39,139 bases of DNA from an uncultured Actinomycetes bacterium (GCA_903891755.1 CAITFY010000022.1:1-39139), one strand, 5' to 3'. Positions 24,585 through 33,306 are shown, counted from the first letter of the stretch. The notes: generated by a model from the letters alone, not told the origin. Program-made: numbers and translations.

Positions 24585-24938
24585 ATGAGGATATTTGTTC
24601 GTTGGGGAGTTCTAGCTCTAGCAGTGTGGGCCGCAACCGGCTTAGTTCCAGGAATTAAGGTGCATGGCGGAGCTTGGGACTACCTCTGGGTTGCCCTCAT
24701 CCTCTCTCTCATTAATACCTTCTTGGGATCATTCTTAAAGTTAATGACGCTACCCGCTGTAATCCTGAGCGCTGGGCTATTTCTGATTGTGATTAATGCC
24801 GCGATGCTTGAAGTGACAACACATATCAGTAGCGCGCTAACGATTACCTCATTCTGGTCAGCCATCTTTGCCTCAATCATCATTAGCTTGGTTTCAGGCA
24901 TAGGTTCGCGGCTTACCTCCAAGCGCAATTGGAGTTAA
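24585..24938 (+). CDS. Small membrane protein, phage-holin-IV-like (DUF family)
   Basis: A 117-residue protein with four hydrophobic segments, beginning MRIFVRWGVLALAVWAATGLVPGIKV and containing LILSLINTFLGSFLKLMTLP, both typical of the Phage_holin_4_2 family. The name is historical; members are widespread chromosomal proteins of unknown role. It follows sdhB by 2 nt and overlaps crcB by 10 nt, so it belongs to the same transcript. No phage gene is nearby. Confidence 0.75.
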   Translation: MRIFVRWGVLALAVWAATGLVPGIKVHGGAWDYLWVALILSLINTFLGSFLKLMTLPAVILSAGLFLIVINAAMLEVTTHISSALTITSFWSAIFASIIISLVSGIGSRLTSKRNWS

Positions 24939-25312
24939 AGAAACTCTCTCTCGTATCACTTGGCGGAATTGTAGGATCCCTCGCCAGGTGGGGAATCTCA
25001 TTACTGATTGTTGATCCTGGCTTTCCATGGGCAACGCTCACAGTTAATTACATCGGCGCCGTCCTATTAACAATCATCATTGTTTACTCCAAACATCATC
25101 AAAATCCACGCTGGTGGTGGCGCCCGGCGCTAGGCACAGGTTTCTGCGGAGGATTTACAACCTACTCTGCCTTCGCACTAAAAGTTGATCAAGATATTTC
25201 AGCACATAACTATCATGGGGTGGCGACTTATGCGCTCGCCTCACTAGTGGGAACTTTTATATTAGTTTTTGTTACTCACGAATATCTCGATAAGAAATTG
25301 GCGAAGAAATGA
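24929..25312 (+). CDS. crcB: Fluoride channel subunit CrcB/FluC (first copy)
   Basis: A 127-residue, four-helix membrane protein exporting fluoride. Conserved features are GGIVGSLARWGI, TLTVNYIGA with the pore Asn, and GTGFCGGFTTYSAFAL with the phenylalanine/threonine box. It probably starts at TTG 24929, the only plausible start in this frame, overlapping the previous gene by 10 nt. ATGA overlap joins it to the second crcB. Paired copies usually form a heterodimer. No fluoride riboswitch fits upstream. Confidence 0.9.
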   Translation: MELKKLSLVSLGGIVGSLARWGISLLIVDPGFPWATLTVNYIGAVLLTIIIVYSKHHQNPRWWWRPALGTGFCGGFTTYSAFALKVDQDISAHNYHGVATYALASLVGTFILVFVTHEYLDKKLAKK

Positions 25313-25647
25313 GAGCGCTTCTTATCTCACTCGGTGCTGGCGTTGGAGCGCCACTTCGCTACCTCATCGATAAGAACCTTCGGAAGAGTCGTATCAATTT
25401 GCTCCCGATCGAAACCATGCTAATAAATATTCTGGGCTCTTTTGTTCTGGGTGTAACCGTGCATCGCTCCGCGAATATCGGATTTCTCATTGGTACCGGA
25501 TTTGCCGGTGCGTTCACTACCTGGTCAGCTTTTGCTTTGGAAACGCATGATCTCTTTAAGAGATCAAAGCACTTAACAGCTTGGAGTTACTTAACTTTGA
25601 CCTTAGTACTTGGAGTGAGCGCAGCGGCTCTTGGTAACGCCATTTAA
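25309..25647 (+). CDS. crcB: Fluoride channel subunit CrcB/FluC (second copy)
   Basis: A 112-residue partner of the preceding protein. It has GAGVGAPLRYLIDK, MLINILGSFVLG with the pore Asn, and GTGFAGAFTTWSAFALE. The ATG overlaps the first copy by 4 nt (ATGA). The two are divergent in sequence, consistent with an obligate antiparallel heterodimer, but that is inferred. The 3' end overlaps pepP on the other strand by 4 nt. Confidence 0.9.
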   Translation: MRALLISLGAGVGAPLRYLIDKNLRKSRINLLPIETMLINILGSFVLGVTVHRSANIGFLIGTGFAGAFTTWSAFALETHDLFKRSKHLTAWSYLTLTLVLGVSAAALGNAI

Positions 25648-27098
25648 TTATTTAAGTTAAGCGCGTTGGAAACCCAGACCTCAACCTCATCAGGGTGGCG
25701 AGGCAATGCCCCACTTAATACTCGCGCCCCTGAGCTTGTTACAAGCACATCGTCCTCAATGCGAACTCCAATACCGCGATATTCAGCAGGGAAGAGGAGA
25801 TCGTCGGGTTGTATGTAAAGCCCTGGCTCTACCGTGAGAACCATTCCCTCTTCTAAGAGACCTTTGCGATAACTTTCAGCACGCGCTGCGGCGCAATCGT
25901 GCACATCTAATCCCAACATATGCCCTGTGCTGTGTATCGTCCAACGGCGATGGAATCCCGCATCTGGATCAAGTGACTCCTCGGCAGTTCCGGGCAGCAC
26001 CCCTAGCTCTTCTAATCCGCGGGCTAAAACTGCGCTGGCTGCTTCGTGGAAAGCAATCCAAGGTGCGCCAGGCTTAACAGCAGCAATTCCTGCCTGCTGT
26101 GCCTCATAAACAAGTTGATAGATCTTGCGCTGCGCAGGAGAGAACTTTCCATTGATAGGAATAGTGCGAGTGATATCTGCGGTGTACATAGATTCAACTT
26201 CAGCCCCGGCATCAATCAAAATGAGATCACCAGGCAGAACATCGCCATCGTTCTTGATCCAATGCAGCACGCAGGCATGAGAACCGCTGGCTGCGATTGT
26301 GTCATAGCCGAGTTCGTTCCCCTCTAGTCGTGCCCGACCATAGAAAGCTGCCTCGATAATTCTCTCGCCTCGTTTTGTGGAGGTCGCTGCAGGGAATGCT
26401 TGAATCATGTCGTTGAATCCACGCATGGTCACATCGACCGCCTTCTGTAATTCAGCAATCTCGTAACTATCTTTAATAAGGCGGTGCTCTGAAAGAATTC
26501 CCTTTAACTTCGCCTCACGCTTCTTATGCTTCTCAACAAGCGAATCAATAATTGGATCTTCACCTCGAATAGCGAGTGTTTCGACCTCATCAGATAAAAG
26601 TTCTGGAAGTGAGTCGATATGTCGCACTGAAATTCCGTAGCGCTTTTGAGCCTCATCAGTAGAGAGTCTGCGACCTACCCAGAATTCTCCGTGGCGACGG
26701 TCAGAGTGAAATTCATCGGTATCTCGAGGTGAACGTGGGTGGATGAAGAGCAAAGCTTGGTGCCCATCTGGCATTGGCTCAAGTACGAGTACAGAATCGG
26801 GAACGCTATCGCTGGCGCTAATTCCAGTTAGGTAAGCGAAATCTGTGAGGACGCGAAATTTGTAGTCGGTATCGTTGCTGCGGGCTTTAAAAGTTCCGGC
26901 AGGAATCACAATACGAACTTCAGGATATAAAGCTGAAAGTTTTGCACGTCTCGCTGCAGCAAACTTCACAACTTCGGCAGCAGATACTCCCTCCAGCGAG
27001 GAATCGGCCCAACCCTGAGACATAAACTCCGCTAAGACCTCACCCTTAGGAATGTCATGTGACTGAGTACTTGGTGCGCGCGAAGGAAGATTGTTCAT
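25644..27098 (-). CDS. pepP: Xaa-Pro aminopeptidase (M24B)
   Basis: A 484-residue dinuclear metallopeptidase that removes N-terminal residues preceding proline. An N-terminal creatinase-like domain precedes the pita-bread domain with metal ligands in LIDAGAEVESMYTADITRT (two Asp), HSTGHMLGLDVHD (His), EPGLYI (Glu) and GIGVRIEDDVLV (Glu). It is transcribed away from the aldehyde dehydrogenase gene over a 26-nt spacer. TACCCT seven nt before the ATG suggests a leaderless message. Sitting beside hydroxyproline catabolic genes, it may feed them with peptide-derived imino acids; that is inference. Confidence 0.93.
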   Translation of the reverse strand: MNNLPSRAPSTQSHDIPKGEVLAEFMSQGWADSSLEGVSAAEVVKFAAARRAKLSALYPEVRIVIPAGTFKARSNDTDYKFRVLTDFAYLTGISASDSVPDSVLVLEPMPDGHQALLFIHPRSPRDTDEFHSDRRHGEFWVGRRLSTDEAQKRYGISVRHIDSLPELLSDEVETLAIRGEDPIIDSLVEKHKKREAKLKGILSEHRLIKDSYEIAELQKAVDVTMRGFNDMIQAFPAATSTKRGERIIEAAFYGRARLEGNELGYDTIAASGSHACVLHWIKNDGDVLPGDLILIDAGAEVESMYTADITRTIPINGKFSPAQRKIYQLVYEAQQAGIAAVKPGAPWIAFHEAASAVLARGLEELGVLPGTAEESLDPDAGFHRRWTIHSTGHMLGLDVHDCAAARAESYRKGLLEEGMVLTVEPGLYIQPDDLLFPAEYRGIGVRIEDDVLVTSSGARVLSGALPRHPDEVEVWVSNALNLNN

Positions 27099-27105
27099 AT
27101 TGGCA

Positions 27106-27111
27106 AGGGTA
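27106..27111 (-). promoter_or_regulatory. -10 element (TACCCT) of the leaderless pepP promoter
   Basis: TACCCT on the minus strand is seven nt from ATG 27098. One base separates it from the divergent -10 of the aldehyde dehydrogenase gene. Confidence 0.5.
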
Positions 27112-27112
27112 C

Positions 27113-27118
27113 TAGTCT
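27113..27118 (+). promoter_or_regulatory. -10 element (TAGTCT) of the leaderless aldehyde dehydrogenase promoter
   Basis: TAGTCT ends 6 nt before ATG 27125. It lies back to back with the pepP -10, so the two promoters cannot be occupied by polymerase together. Confidence 0.5.
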
Positions 27119-27124
27119 TGGCTT

Positions 27125-28639
27125 ATGTCATTACAGCATTTTCAAGCGGTAAATCCTGCTGACGGTTTAGCCTTCGGCGTCACGTATCCTGAACAAGATC
27201 GCGCGGAAGTTGAGGCAACAATTGCTCGCACCTTCGCAACCAAGGGCGCCTTTGCGGCTCTCACCCTGTCTGCTCGCGCAAAGTTCCTAGATGCGATTGG
27301 CGCAGAGTTAGAGAGTTCAAGAACTAGCCTGGTCGAGATTGCTCACCTAGAAACAGGGCTTCCGGAAGCGCGAATCAACGGCGAAATTTCTCGCACGATT
27401 ATTCAATTACAACTCTTCGCCGCAATGGTCCGGACCGGCACCCACCTTGGCGCAACTATTGATCTCGCTGATCCTGACTATAAGCCAGTGGCACGTCCGG
27501 ATATGCGCAAAGTTAACCTCCCAATTGGAGTAGTCGCAGTATTTGGCGCCTCCAATTTCCCATTTGCTTACTCTGTTATTGGCGGAGATAGCGCTGCTGC
27601 GCTCGCCGCTGGATGTCCAGTGGTCGTTAAGGCGCACCCATCACATCCAGGTACATCACAACTGACTTATCAGGCGGTGCAGAGCGCTCTCTCCAAAGAG
27701 GGCCTCTCCAGCGATATCTTCACAATGGTTGAAGGTCGCAGCCCAGAGATCACACATTGGATTGCTCTTGATGAGAAGGTGAGCGCAATCGGATTTACTG
27801 GTTCAGCTCTCGTTGGAAAGCTCTTGGTTGACTTGAGCCATTCTCGTAAAACTCCCATTCCGGTCTTCGCTGAAATGGGTAGCTTAAATCCAATCTTTGT
27901 TACAGCGGCAGCACTTGCTGAACGCGGTGGCGAAATTGGTGGAGCGCTCTTTGATTCAGTCACTCTCGGCTCTGGACAGTTTTGTACCAAGCCTGGGTTA
28001 ATTTTCCTTGGCGCAGAGAGCGAAGATTTCTTAGCGGCAATGCGCGAGAAGATGAAGAGCGTTGGAGATCAACCACTTCTCAATAAAGGTATTGCTGAGC
28101 GCTATAACAACTCCATTTCAGATCTCTCCAAGATTGCCGGAGTAGAGAGCATTGTTGGAAGTGTTAATGAAGTTGGATTCCGAGTACCAGCAACTCTCTT
28201 TGTGCTTGATTACGCTACCTACAAAGCGCACCCAGAGTTCAGTCATGAACATTTTGGACCAACAACAGTAATCGTAAAGTGTGTTGAATCTGATTTTGCA
28301 GAAATCGTTGAGCACTCTGAAGGCAACCTCACAGCGACTCTTCATCTCGGAGCAAATGAGAAAGAAGCTGCATTGGTAAACGCTCTAAGCAATATCGCTG
28401 GACGATTGATTCTCAATGGTGCTCCTACAGGAGTATCTGTTACTGCTGCGCAAAATCACGGCGGTCCTTGGCCATCATCATCCACTCACACGACTTCAGT
28501 AGGAACGGATGCGATCTACCGATTTATGCGCCCCGTTTCCTATCAAGGTTTTCCTGATGAATTGCTTCCACCAGCGTTGGCTCGCACCAACCCGGAAGGA
28601 ATCGCACGACGTACAAATGGAGTGCTTGGTTTAGAGTAA
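27125..28639 (+). CDS. 2-Oxoglutarate semialdehyde (2,5-dioxopentanoate) dehydrogenase
   Basis: A 504-residue aldehyde dehydrogenase of the KGSADH type, oxidising 2-oxoglutarate semialdehyde to 2-oxoglutarate. The hallmark FGASNFPFAYSVIGGDSAA and KAHPSHPGTS stretches, E250 in FAEMGSLNP and catalytic C287 in GSGQFCTKPG are present. This is the last step of hydroxyproline, and in other species of sugar-acid, degradation. The neighbouring genes point to hydroxyproline. It lies on the opposite strand and its end overlaps the epimerase by 9 nt. Confidence 0.92.
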   Translation: MSLQHFQAVNPADGLAFGVTYPEQDRAEVEATIARTFATKGAFAALTLSARAKFLDAIGAELESSRTSLVEIAHLETGLPEARINGEISRTIIQLQLFAAMVRTGTHLGATIDLADPDYKPVARPDMRKVNLPIGVVAVFGASNFPFAYSVIGGDSAAALAAGCPVVVKAHPSHPGTSQLTYQAVQSALSKEGLSSDIFTMVEGRSPEITHWIALDEKVSAIGFTGSALVGKLLVDLSHSRKTPIPVFAEMGSLNPIFVTAAALAERGGEIGGALFDSVTLGSGQFCTKPGLIFLGAESEDFLAAMREKMKSVGDQPLLNKGIAERYNNSISDLSKIAGVESIVGSVNEVGFRVPATLFVLDYATYKAHPEFSHEHFGPTTVIVKCVESDFAEIVEHSEGNLTATLHLGANEKEAALVNALSNIAGRLILNGAPTGVSVTAAQNHGGPWPSSSTHTTSVGTDAIYRFMRPVSYQGFPDELLPPALARTNPEGIARRTNGVLGLE

Positions 28640-29632
28640 GAATCCATCTGGGAAAGGGTCACTGGAATCTAAAATCCACGTGGCCTCTCCCATGATCCAA
28701 GCGCGTCCGGTAATCGTGGGAACGATTGCTTCATAACCTACAACTGTTGTGTGCTCTTTTACTCTCGCTTCAAAGCGAGAGCCAATCCAAGACTCATTGA
28801 TTAGCACATCGCCATCTTTAAATTCACCTCGGGCGACGAGTTGAGCTAACCGAGCACTTGTTCCAGTTCCGCAAGGGGAGCGGTCGAACCACCCAGGATA
28901 GATTGCCATCGCATTCTTCCAATGCAGAGGTGATTCTCCTTGAGTAATGAAATCAATGTGATGACAGATTGCAATCTCTGGATTCTCAGGGTGAACCGGG
29001 CGATTCTGCTCATTAATGGCATCGGATATCGCCAAGCCGGCCTCTAGAAACTTAGCGCCGTTCTTACGTTCAAAGGCTATGCCGACCTCTTCGATAGGAA
29101 CAATCGCGTAGAAATTTCCACCGTAGGCCATGTCATATTTAATGGTTCCAACACCCGGTACCTCAATTACTTGATCTCGTTGATAGAGAAATGAAGGAAC
29201 GTTGGTAATTGTTACTGCAGTTGCTTTGCCATCTTTTACCTGCACATCAACAACAACAAGTCCGGCCGGAGTATCAAGGCGAAGAGTCGTGACTGGCTCG
29301 ATTACGGGCACGAGTTGCTTCTCTATAAGTACTGTCGCAACCCCGATAGTTCCATGACCACACATCGGCAGACAGCCCGATACTTCGATGTAAACAACAC
29401 CGATATCAGCATCTTCTCGAGTGCTCTTCTGCAAGATGGCACCGCTCATCGCTCCATGTCCGCGTGGTTCAAACATTAACCATTGACGGATGTGATCCAT
29501 GTGCTCCATAAAATAAGCACGTTTTTCAAATGCGGTGTTTCCGGGGATCTCACCAATTCCATCAATAACAACCCGAGTCGGCATACCCTCGGTATGCGAC
29601 TCAACGGTTCTGACAGAACGAATCGTCGACAT
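28631..29632 (-). CDS. 4-Hydroxyproline 2-epimerase (proline racemase family)
   Basis: A 333-residue enzyme that inverts C2 of trans-4-hydroxy-L-proline to give cis-4-hydroxy-D-proline. Both catalytic cysteines are present: C91 in LPMCGHGT and C254 in RSPCGTGTSA, so it is a racemase/epimerase and not a 3-hydroxyproline dehydratase, which lacks one Cys. Epimerase over proline racemase is inferred from the cluster. ATG 29632 lies one base after the preceding stop (TAACATG). A TTG at 29656 would extend it by eight residues without family support. Last gene of the minus-strand operon. Confidence 0.92.
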   Translation of the reverse strand: MSTIRSVRTVESHTEGMPTRVVIDGIGEIPGNTAFEKRAYFMEHMDHIRQWLMFEPRGHGAMSGAILQKSTREDADIGVVYIEVSGCLPMCGHGTIGVATVLIEKQLVPVIEPVTTLRLDTPAGLVVVDVQVKDGKATAVTITNVPSFLYQRDQVIEVPGVGTIKYDMAYGGNFYAIVPIEEVGIAFERKNGAKFLEAGLAISDAINEQNRPVHPENPEIAICHHIDFITQGESPLHWKNAMAIYPGWFDRSPCGTGTSARLAQLVARGEFKDGDVLINESWIGSRFEARVKEHTTVVGYEAIVPTITGRAWIMGEATWILDSSDPFPDGFLL

Positions 29633-29633
29633 G

Positions 29634-30527
29634 TTAGCGATTCTTGAAGAAGGCAACTGCCCTTGCTACATCGGCGCGTAACTTTGCATCATCTGATGCA
29701 GGCAGAGGTAGGCGTGGAAGTCTGGTTGCGCCACCGTAGCGCCCGAGAATATCCATGGCCAACTTAATCGCTTGGATAAATTCCTTCTTGGAGTCCCAGT
29801 TGAAGAGATCGTGTACCGCTGCATACATTGGAGCTGCAGCTGCATACTCTCCGGAAGTTACAAGATTGTAGAGCTCCAGTGATTCAGCTGGCATTGCATT
29901 GGGGAATCCTGCGATCCAACCGACAATTCCCGCTGTCGATAGTTCGAGAAGCACATCATCGGCTCCAACTAATACTTCAATACGTGGAGCACGTTGGTGA
30001 ATCTGCCACACTCGCTTTACATCGCCAGAGAACTCTTTAATGGCAACTACTTCTGGAACTGCATCGGCAATTCGACCGACAAGGTCTGGGTTGAGATCAA
30101 CTCTCGTATCAAAGGGATTGTTATAGGCAACGATCGGAATTCCAACCTTCGCTACTTCTTTATAGTGCGCAACGACTTCATCATCGTTTGCGCGGTAGGC
30201 ATTGGGAGGGAGCAACATCACCGCTCCAGCGCCTCTCTCTGCTGCATGCTCCGCCCAACGGCGTGACTCATAAGCACCGTATGCGCCTACTCCTGCGACA
30301 ACGTGAAATCCTTCTGGAGCTGCTGCGAGAGCGGTTTCTAGCATCTTTCCGCGCTCATCTGAAGTGAGGACCTGGTATTCACCCAACGATCCATTGGGAA
30401 CGACGCCATGAGTTCCGTTAGCAGCGAGCCATTGGACATGCTCTGCATACTTATCGAAATCAACATCAAGGTTGGCTTTAAATGGGGTTGCTGTTGCGGT
30501 GAGAATTCCATGCCATGGTCTTGTCAT
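29634..30527 (-). CDS. Pyrroline-4-hydroxy-2-carboxylate deaminase (DapA family)
   Basis: A 297-residue class I aldolase-fold enzyme. The Schiff-base lysine is K164 in VAIKEFSGD and the assisting tyrosine Y135 in VAYNNPF. NGSLGEY replaces the GTTGE of dihydrodipicolinate synthase, arguing against lysine synthesis. In hydroxyproline catabolism the enzyme deaminates and dehydrates the pyrroline to 2-oxoglutarate semialdehyde, which fits the neighbours. ATG 30527, 4 nt after the preceding stop, gives the usual start TRPWHGILTATATPF; a longer frame overlaps the upstream gene. Confidence 0.9.
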   Translation of the reverse strand: MTRPWHGILTATATPFKANLDVDFDKYAEHVQWLAANGTHGVVPNGSLGEYQVLTSDERGKMLETALAAAPEGFHVVAGVGAYGAYESRRWAEHAAERGAGAVMLLPPNAYRANDDEVVAHYKEVAKVGIPIVAYNNPFDTRVDLNPDLVGRIADAVPEVVAIKEFSGDVKRVWQIHQRAPRIEVLVGADDVLLELSTAGIVGWIAGFPNAMPAESLELYNLVTSGEYAAAAPMYAAVHDLFNWDSKKEFIQAIKLAMDILGRYGGATRLPRLPLPASDDAKLRADVARAVAFFKNR

Positions 30528-30531
30528 GGCG

Positions 30532-31899
30532 TCACAATAATCCCTCTTGTGCGAGTTCTCCAAGGGTTATCGGTGTGATTATTGGTCTCTGGCTTCCTCG
30601 AATTCGATCCTCTTCACTGCTCTGCAAGAGATCAAAAATATTTCTAGAGCAGATTCGACCCTGACACATTCCCATGCCACAGCGAGTCATTAATTTCATT
30701 GTTCTTGCATCACTAGCACCAAGCACCTGCCCAGCTTCGAGAAATTCTTGATAATCGACCTCTTCACAGCGACAGATGGTTGTGTCGTTCTTCAACCAAC
30801 CCTTCCAACCATTAGGTACTGGGTAAACCTTAAGTAGCGCCTGCGCGAATCGAGCTGAACGCCTTCGCAATTTCAGAAGAGTCTTTTTGTTCTGAGAAGA
30901 TCCGGCTGCAGCTAATCCGGCGATGGCACCCTCCACCAAGGCTAAATCAGAGCCCCCTACTCCAGTTAATTCGCCCGCAGCAAAGATTTGATATTTCGCA
31001 TCTAAAGTCGTGGCACGTTGCTCGGCATCCACTTCAATAAAAGTCGATCCATCGCTCGCGACTTTTGCCTTGAGGCTAAGTGATGCAGCGAGTGCAATAT
31101 CGGGAGTAAATCCATAGGAAATTGCCACGACATCACATGGAACTTCTCGCTCTGAAAGAACTTTGTAGTTGGAATCTATCTTCGCAACTGTGACAGATTT
31201 GAGCAGCCCAGAATCATCTGCATGAGCCGCAACAACTGCGCTGTGATACTGCATTTTCACTTTGTTGTTCCGCAACGTTTTAAAGTAACCGAGAGCGCCA
31301 AAAATTTTTGAAGGATTTTGTAGCAGGATATGAAGTTGGGAAAGCCAGGCGTTCCAAGGTGTTGCTTCATACAGTTCTACTGATTCTGCGCCATGTGTGG
31401 AGAGCGCAGCAGCAACAGGAAGTAAGAATGGACCGGTTCCGGCGACAACTATCTTCTTTCCTGCAATAACACCGCTTCCCTTAAGGAGTGATTGTGCAGC
31501 GCCAGCGGTCATAACCCCCGGAATATCCCAACCTGGAAATGGAATGGTGCGATCGTATGCACCTGTAGCAAGTACCAAGCGTTGGGTAATAAATGCACCG
31601 TTCTTGGTTCGCAAAATTATTTGCTCATCGAGGATGGAAGCGCTCCAGATTGAAGTATCTGAGCAGATGGTTATACGGGGGTTAGCTCGAACCGCATCCA
31701 CTAATAGAGAGGCAGAATCAAAGTCATCGTGGAGTGATTGATCAAAATCTTGGACTCCCGTGTGGCGCCAGTATTGGCCACCTAGCCTTTTGCCGGAATC
31801 TATCAACGCCACATCGCAACCCGCATTTGCAGCATATTTAGCGGCGTTGAGGCCTGCAGGACCAGCGCCTACAACCACCACCTGATGTCTACGCTCCAT
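30532..31899 (-). CDS. D-hydroxyproline dehydrogenase, FAD/NAD-type subunit with BFD-like 2Fe-2S domain
   Basis: A 455-residue flavoprotein. VVVGAGPAGLNAAKYAA (9-25) is the first nucleotide site; VVAGTGPFLLPVAAAL is a second. Near the C-terminus, TTICRCEEV and RCGMGMCQGRIC supply four Cys in a BFD-like 2Fe-2S domain. This set matches the larger subunit of heteromeric D-hydroxyproline or opine/octopine dehydrogenases. The ATG overlaps the ferredoxin-like gene by 11 nt with GAGG eight nt ahead. An alternative is a nopaline/octopine oxidase subunit; epimerase and deaminase next door favour hydroxyproline. Confidence 0.87.
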   Translation of the reverse strand: MERRHQVVVVGAGPAGLNAAKYAANAGCDVALIDSGKRLGGQYWRHTGVQDFDQSLHDDFDSASLLVDAVRANPRITICSDTSIWSASILDEQIILRTKNGAFITQRLVLATGAYDRTIPFPGWDIPGVMTAGAAQSLLKGSGVIAGKKIVVAGTGPFLLPVAAALSTHGAESVELYEATPWNAWLSQLHILLQNPSKIFGALGYFKTLRNNKVKMQYHSAVVAAHADDSGLLKSVTVAKIDSNYKVLSEREVPCDVVAISYGFTPDIALAASLSLKAKVASDGSTFIEVDAEQRATTLDAKYQIFAAGELTGVGGSDLALVEGAIAGLAAAGSSQNKKTLLKLRRRSARFAQALLKVYPVPNGWKGWLKNDTTICRCEEVDYQEFLEAGQVLGASDARTMKLMTRCGMGMCQGRICSRNIFDLLQSSEEDRIRGSQRPIITPITLGELAQEGLL

Positions 31900-32137
31900 C
31901 TTGGATCCTCACCTGCATTCCATCAGAGACTTCTACAAGGCAACTTCGCTGATTGCTCTCTCCATTAATTATTACTAAGCAATCAAAGCAAGCACCAATT
32001 CCACAGAAGATTCCTCGCGGTTTCGATTTTCCTCGCGTCAATCGCGTGATTCGCTCGTGGTTTGCGAGCAGAGCAGCAGCAAGAGTCTGCCCTTCCCTCG
32101 CCTCGAGAGATTCACCTTCAAAGAAGAAATGGATCAT
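31889..32137 (-). CDS. D-hydroxyproline dehydrogenase, small 2Fe-2S subunit
   Basis: An 82-residue ferredoxin-like protein. C45, C50, C53 (FCGIGACFDCLV) and C66 (RSCL) are ordered as in 2Fe-2S ferredoxin folds used by heteromeric amino-acid dehydrogenases. It would pass electrons between the two FAD subunits. ATGA overlap with the upstream FAD gene and 11-nt overlap with the downstream one show tight coupling. Too short to be an independent enzyme. Confidence 0.87.
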   Translation of the reverse strand: MIHFFFEGESLEAREGQTLAAALLANHERITRLTRGKSKPRGIFCGIGACFDCLVIINGESNQRSCLVEVSDGMQVRIQDGA

Positions 32138-33294
32138 GCGACTGCGCCTTGCATAAACCGTGCGGGAGAAAAGGGGGTTGAGTCCATGAAAGCTCTCTGC
32201 CCCGTCAGGCTCTCTGCAATTAATTGGGCGCTGGCAGGAGCGAGACCAATCCCCGCACCTTCATGACCCGCGTTATGCCAAAGCCCTTTAATCTGTGCAT
32301 CTTCTCCAATAACTGGCAGGTGATCAGGAGCATAGGGTCTAAAGCCGCGGTAAGCGCGTAGGAGTTGTACCTCAGCCAAGATTGGGAAGAGCTCAATTGC
32401 CTGTCGTGCTAAGAGACGCAAGACGGAGTAATCAATTCCCTCTTTAAATCCAACTCGCTCTCTTGAGGCGCCAATCAAGATAGTCCCGCTCTGTGTACCT
32501 TCAACGACAGCGCTCGACTGCAAATCTGCAGCTCCACTTGCTACGTTTGCTACATATTCTGCATCGTAAACTTTATGGAAGATTAGCTTGCGCATTGGGA
32601 CGGTAACTAAAATAAATCCACGCCTGGGTGCAATAGGTAGATGTGAACCAGCAAGTTCGGCAATCTCACCTGCCCAGGTTCCTGCAGCGTTAATAACTAC
32701 TGGACTGCTGATAAAACCTGACGTTGTTTCTACCCCAACAATTTTCCCGCCCGAGCTCTTGATACTGGTTACTTCAAGATTTGGTAGAAATTGCCCACCT
32801 CTATCTATGATGTATTTGAGTGTCTGTGCAGTCGCAAGCATTGGTTGACATTGCGAATCCTGCGGATAGAAGGCGCCTTCTGTTATTGAATGGGAGAGAT
32901 GAGGTTCTAACTTACGTAGCTCAGTCGCTGAGATATCTTCTGCAGAAACTCCGGCACCTCGTTGCCGTGAGGTAAGTTCACGCAAACCTGAAACGCCAAC
33001 CTCACTTCGAGCAACAACAATTCCGCCCTTTGCCTCTAATTCAAAAGAATTACCGATCTCTTGCGCTAACTCAAACCAAGCGTCCCTAGAGCGAAGTGCC
33101 AGATCTAACTCTGGACCTGGCTCCTTATCGCTAACAAGAATATTTCCTTCACCGGCGCTCGTCGTGCCGCTCGCTAGAGTTCCGCGATCTATCACCAGTA
33201 CTTTTAATCCAGCCCTGGTAAGTGCGTATGCGCTAGTGGCCCCAACTATGCCCGCGCCAATGACTATGGCATCGCATCGATCAGGTCGGCTCAC
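32134..33294 (-). CDS. D-hydroxyproline dehydrogenase, DadA-like catalytic FAD subunit
   Basis: A 386-residue DAO-family oxidoreductase with AIVIGAGIVGATSAYALTRA at the N-terminus and RAYRGFRPYAPDHLPVIGE plus GLWHNAGHEGAGIGLAP near the C-terminus. It is expected to oxidise cis-4-hydroxy-D-proline to the pyrroline. It leads the five-gene operon and begins with GTG 33294. TATTAT six nt upstream is the strongest -10 seen in this window. Alternatives are D-amino-acid or sarcosine oxidase subunits; context decides. Confidence 0.87.
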   Translation of the reverse strand: MSRPDRCDAIVIGAGIVGATSAYALTRAGLKVLVIDRGTLASGTTSAGEGNILVSDKEPGPELDLALRSRDAWFELAQEIGNSFELEAKGGIVVARSEVGVSGLRELTSRQRGAGVSAEDISATELRKLEPHLSHSITEGAFYPQDSQCQPMLATAQTLKYIIDRGGQFLPNLEVTSIKSSGGKIVGVETTSGFISSPVVINAAGTWAGEIAELAGSHLPIAPRRGFILVTVPMRKLIFHKVYDAEYVANVASGAADLQSSAVVEGTQSGTILIGASRERVGFKEGIDYSVLRLLARQAIELFPILAEVQLLRAYRGFRPYAPDHLPVIGEDAQIKGLWHNAGHEGAGIGLAPASAQLIAESLTGQRAFMDSTPFSPARFMQGAVA

Positions 33295-33300
33295 TCGACA

Positions 33301-33306
33301 ATAATA
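33301..33306 (-). promoter_or_regulatory. -10 element (TATTAT) of the hydroxyproline operon
   Basis: TATTAT on the minus strand is six nt from GTG 33294. It is close to the TATAAT consensus and implies a leaderless operon mRNA. No -35 or clear operator is seen. Confidence 0.55.

Noticed and set aside
24583-24928. Fluoride riboswitch before crcB
   Set aside because: The only space is coding sequence of the preceding gene and the conserved riboswitch core was not seen.
24585-24938. Prophage remnant based on the holin-like protein
   Set aside because: The family name is historical, the gene is in a respiratory transcript and no other phage gene is near.
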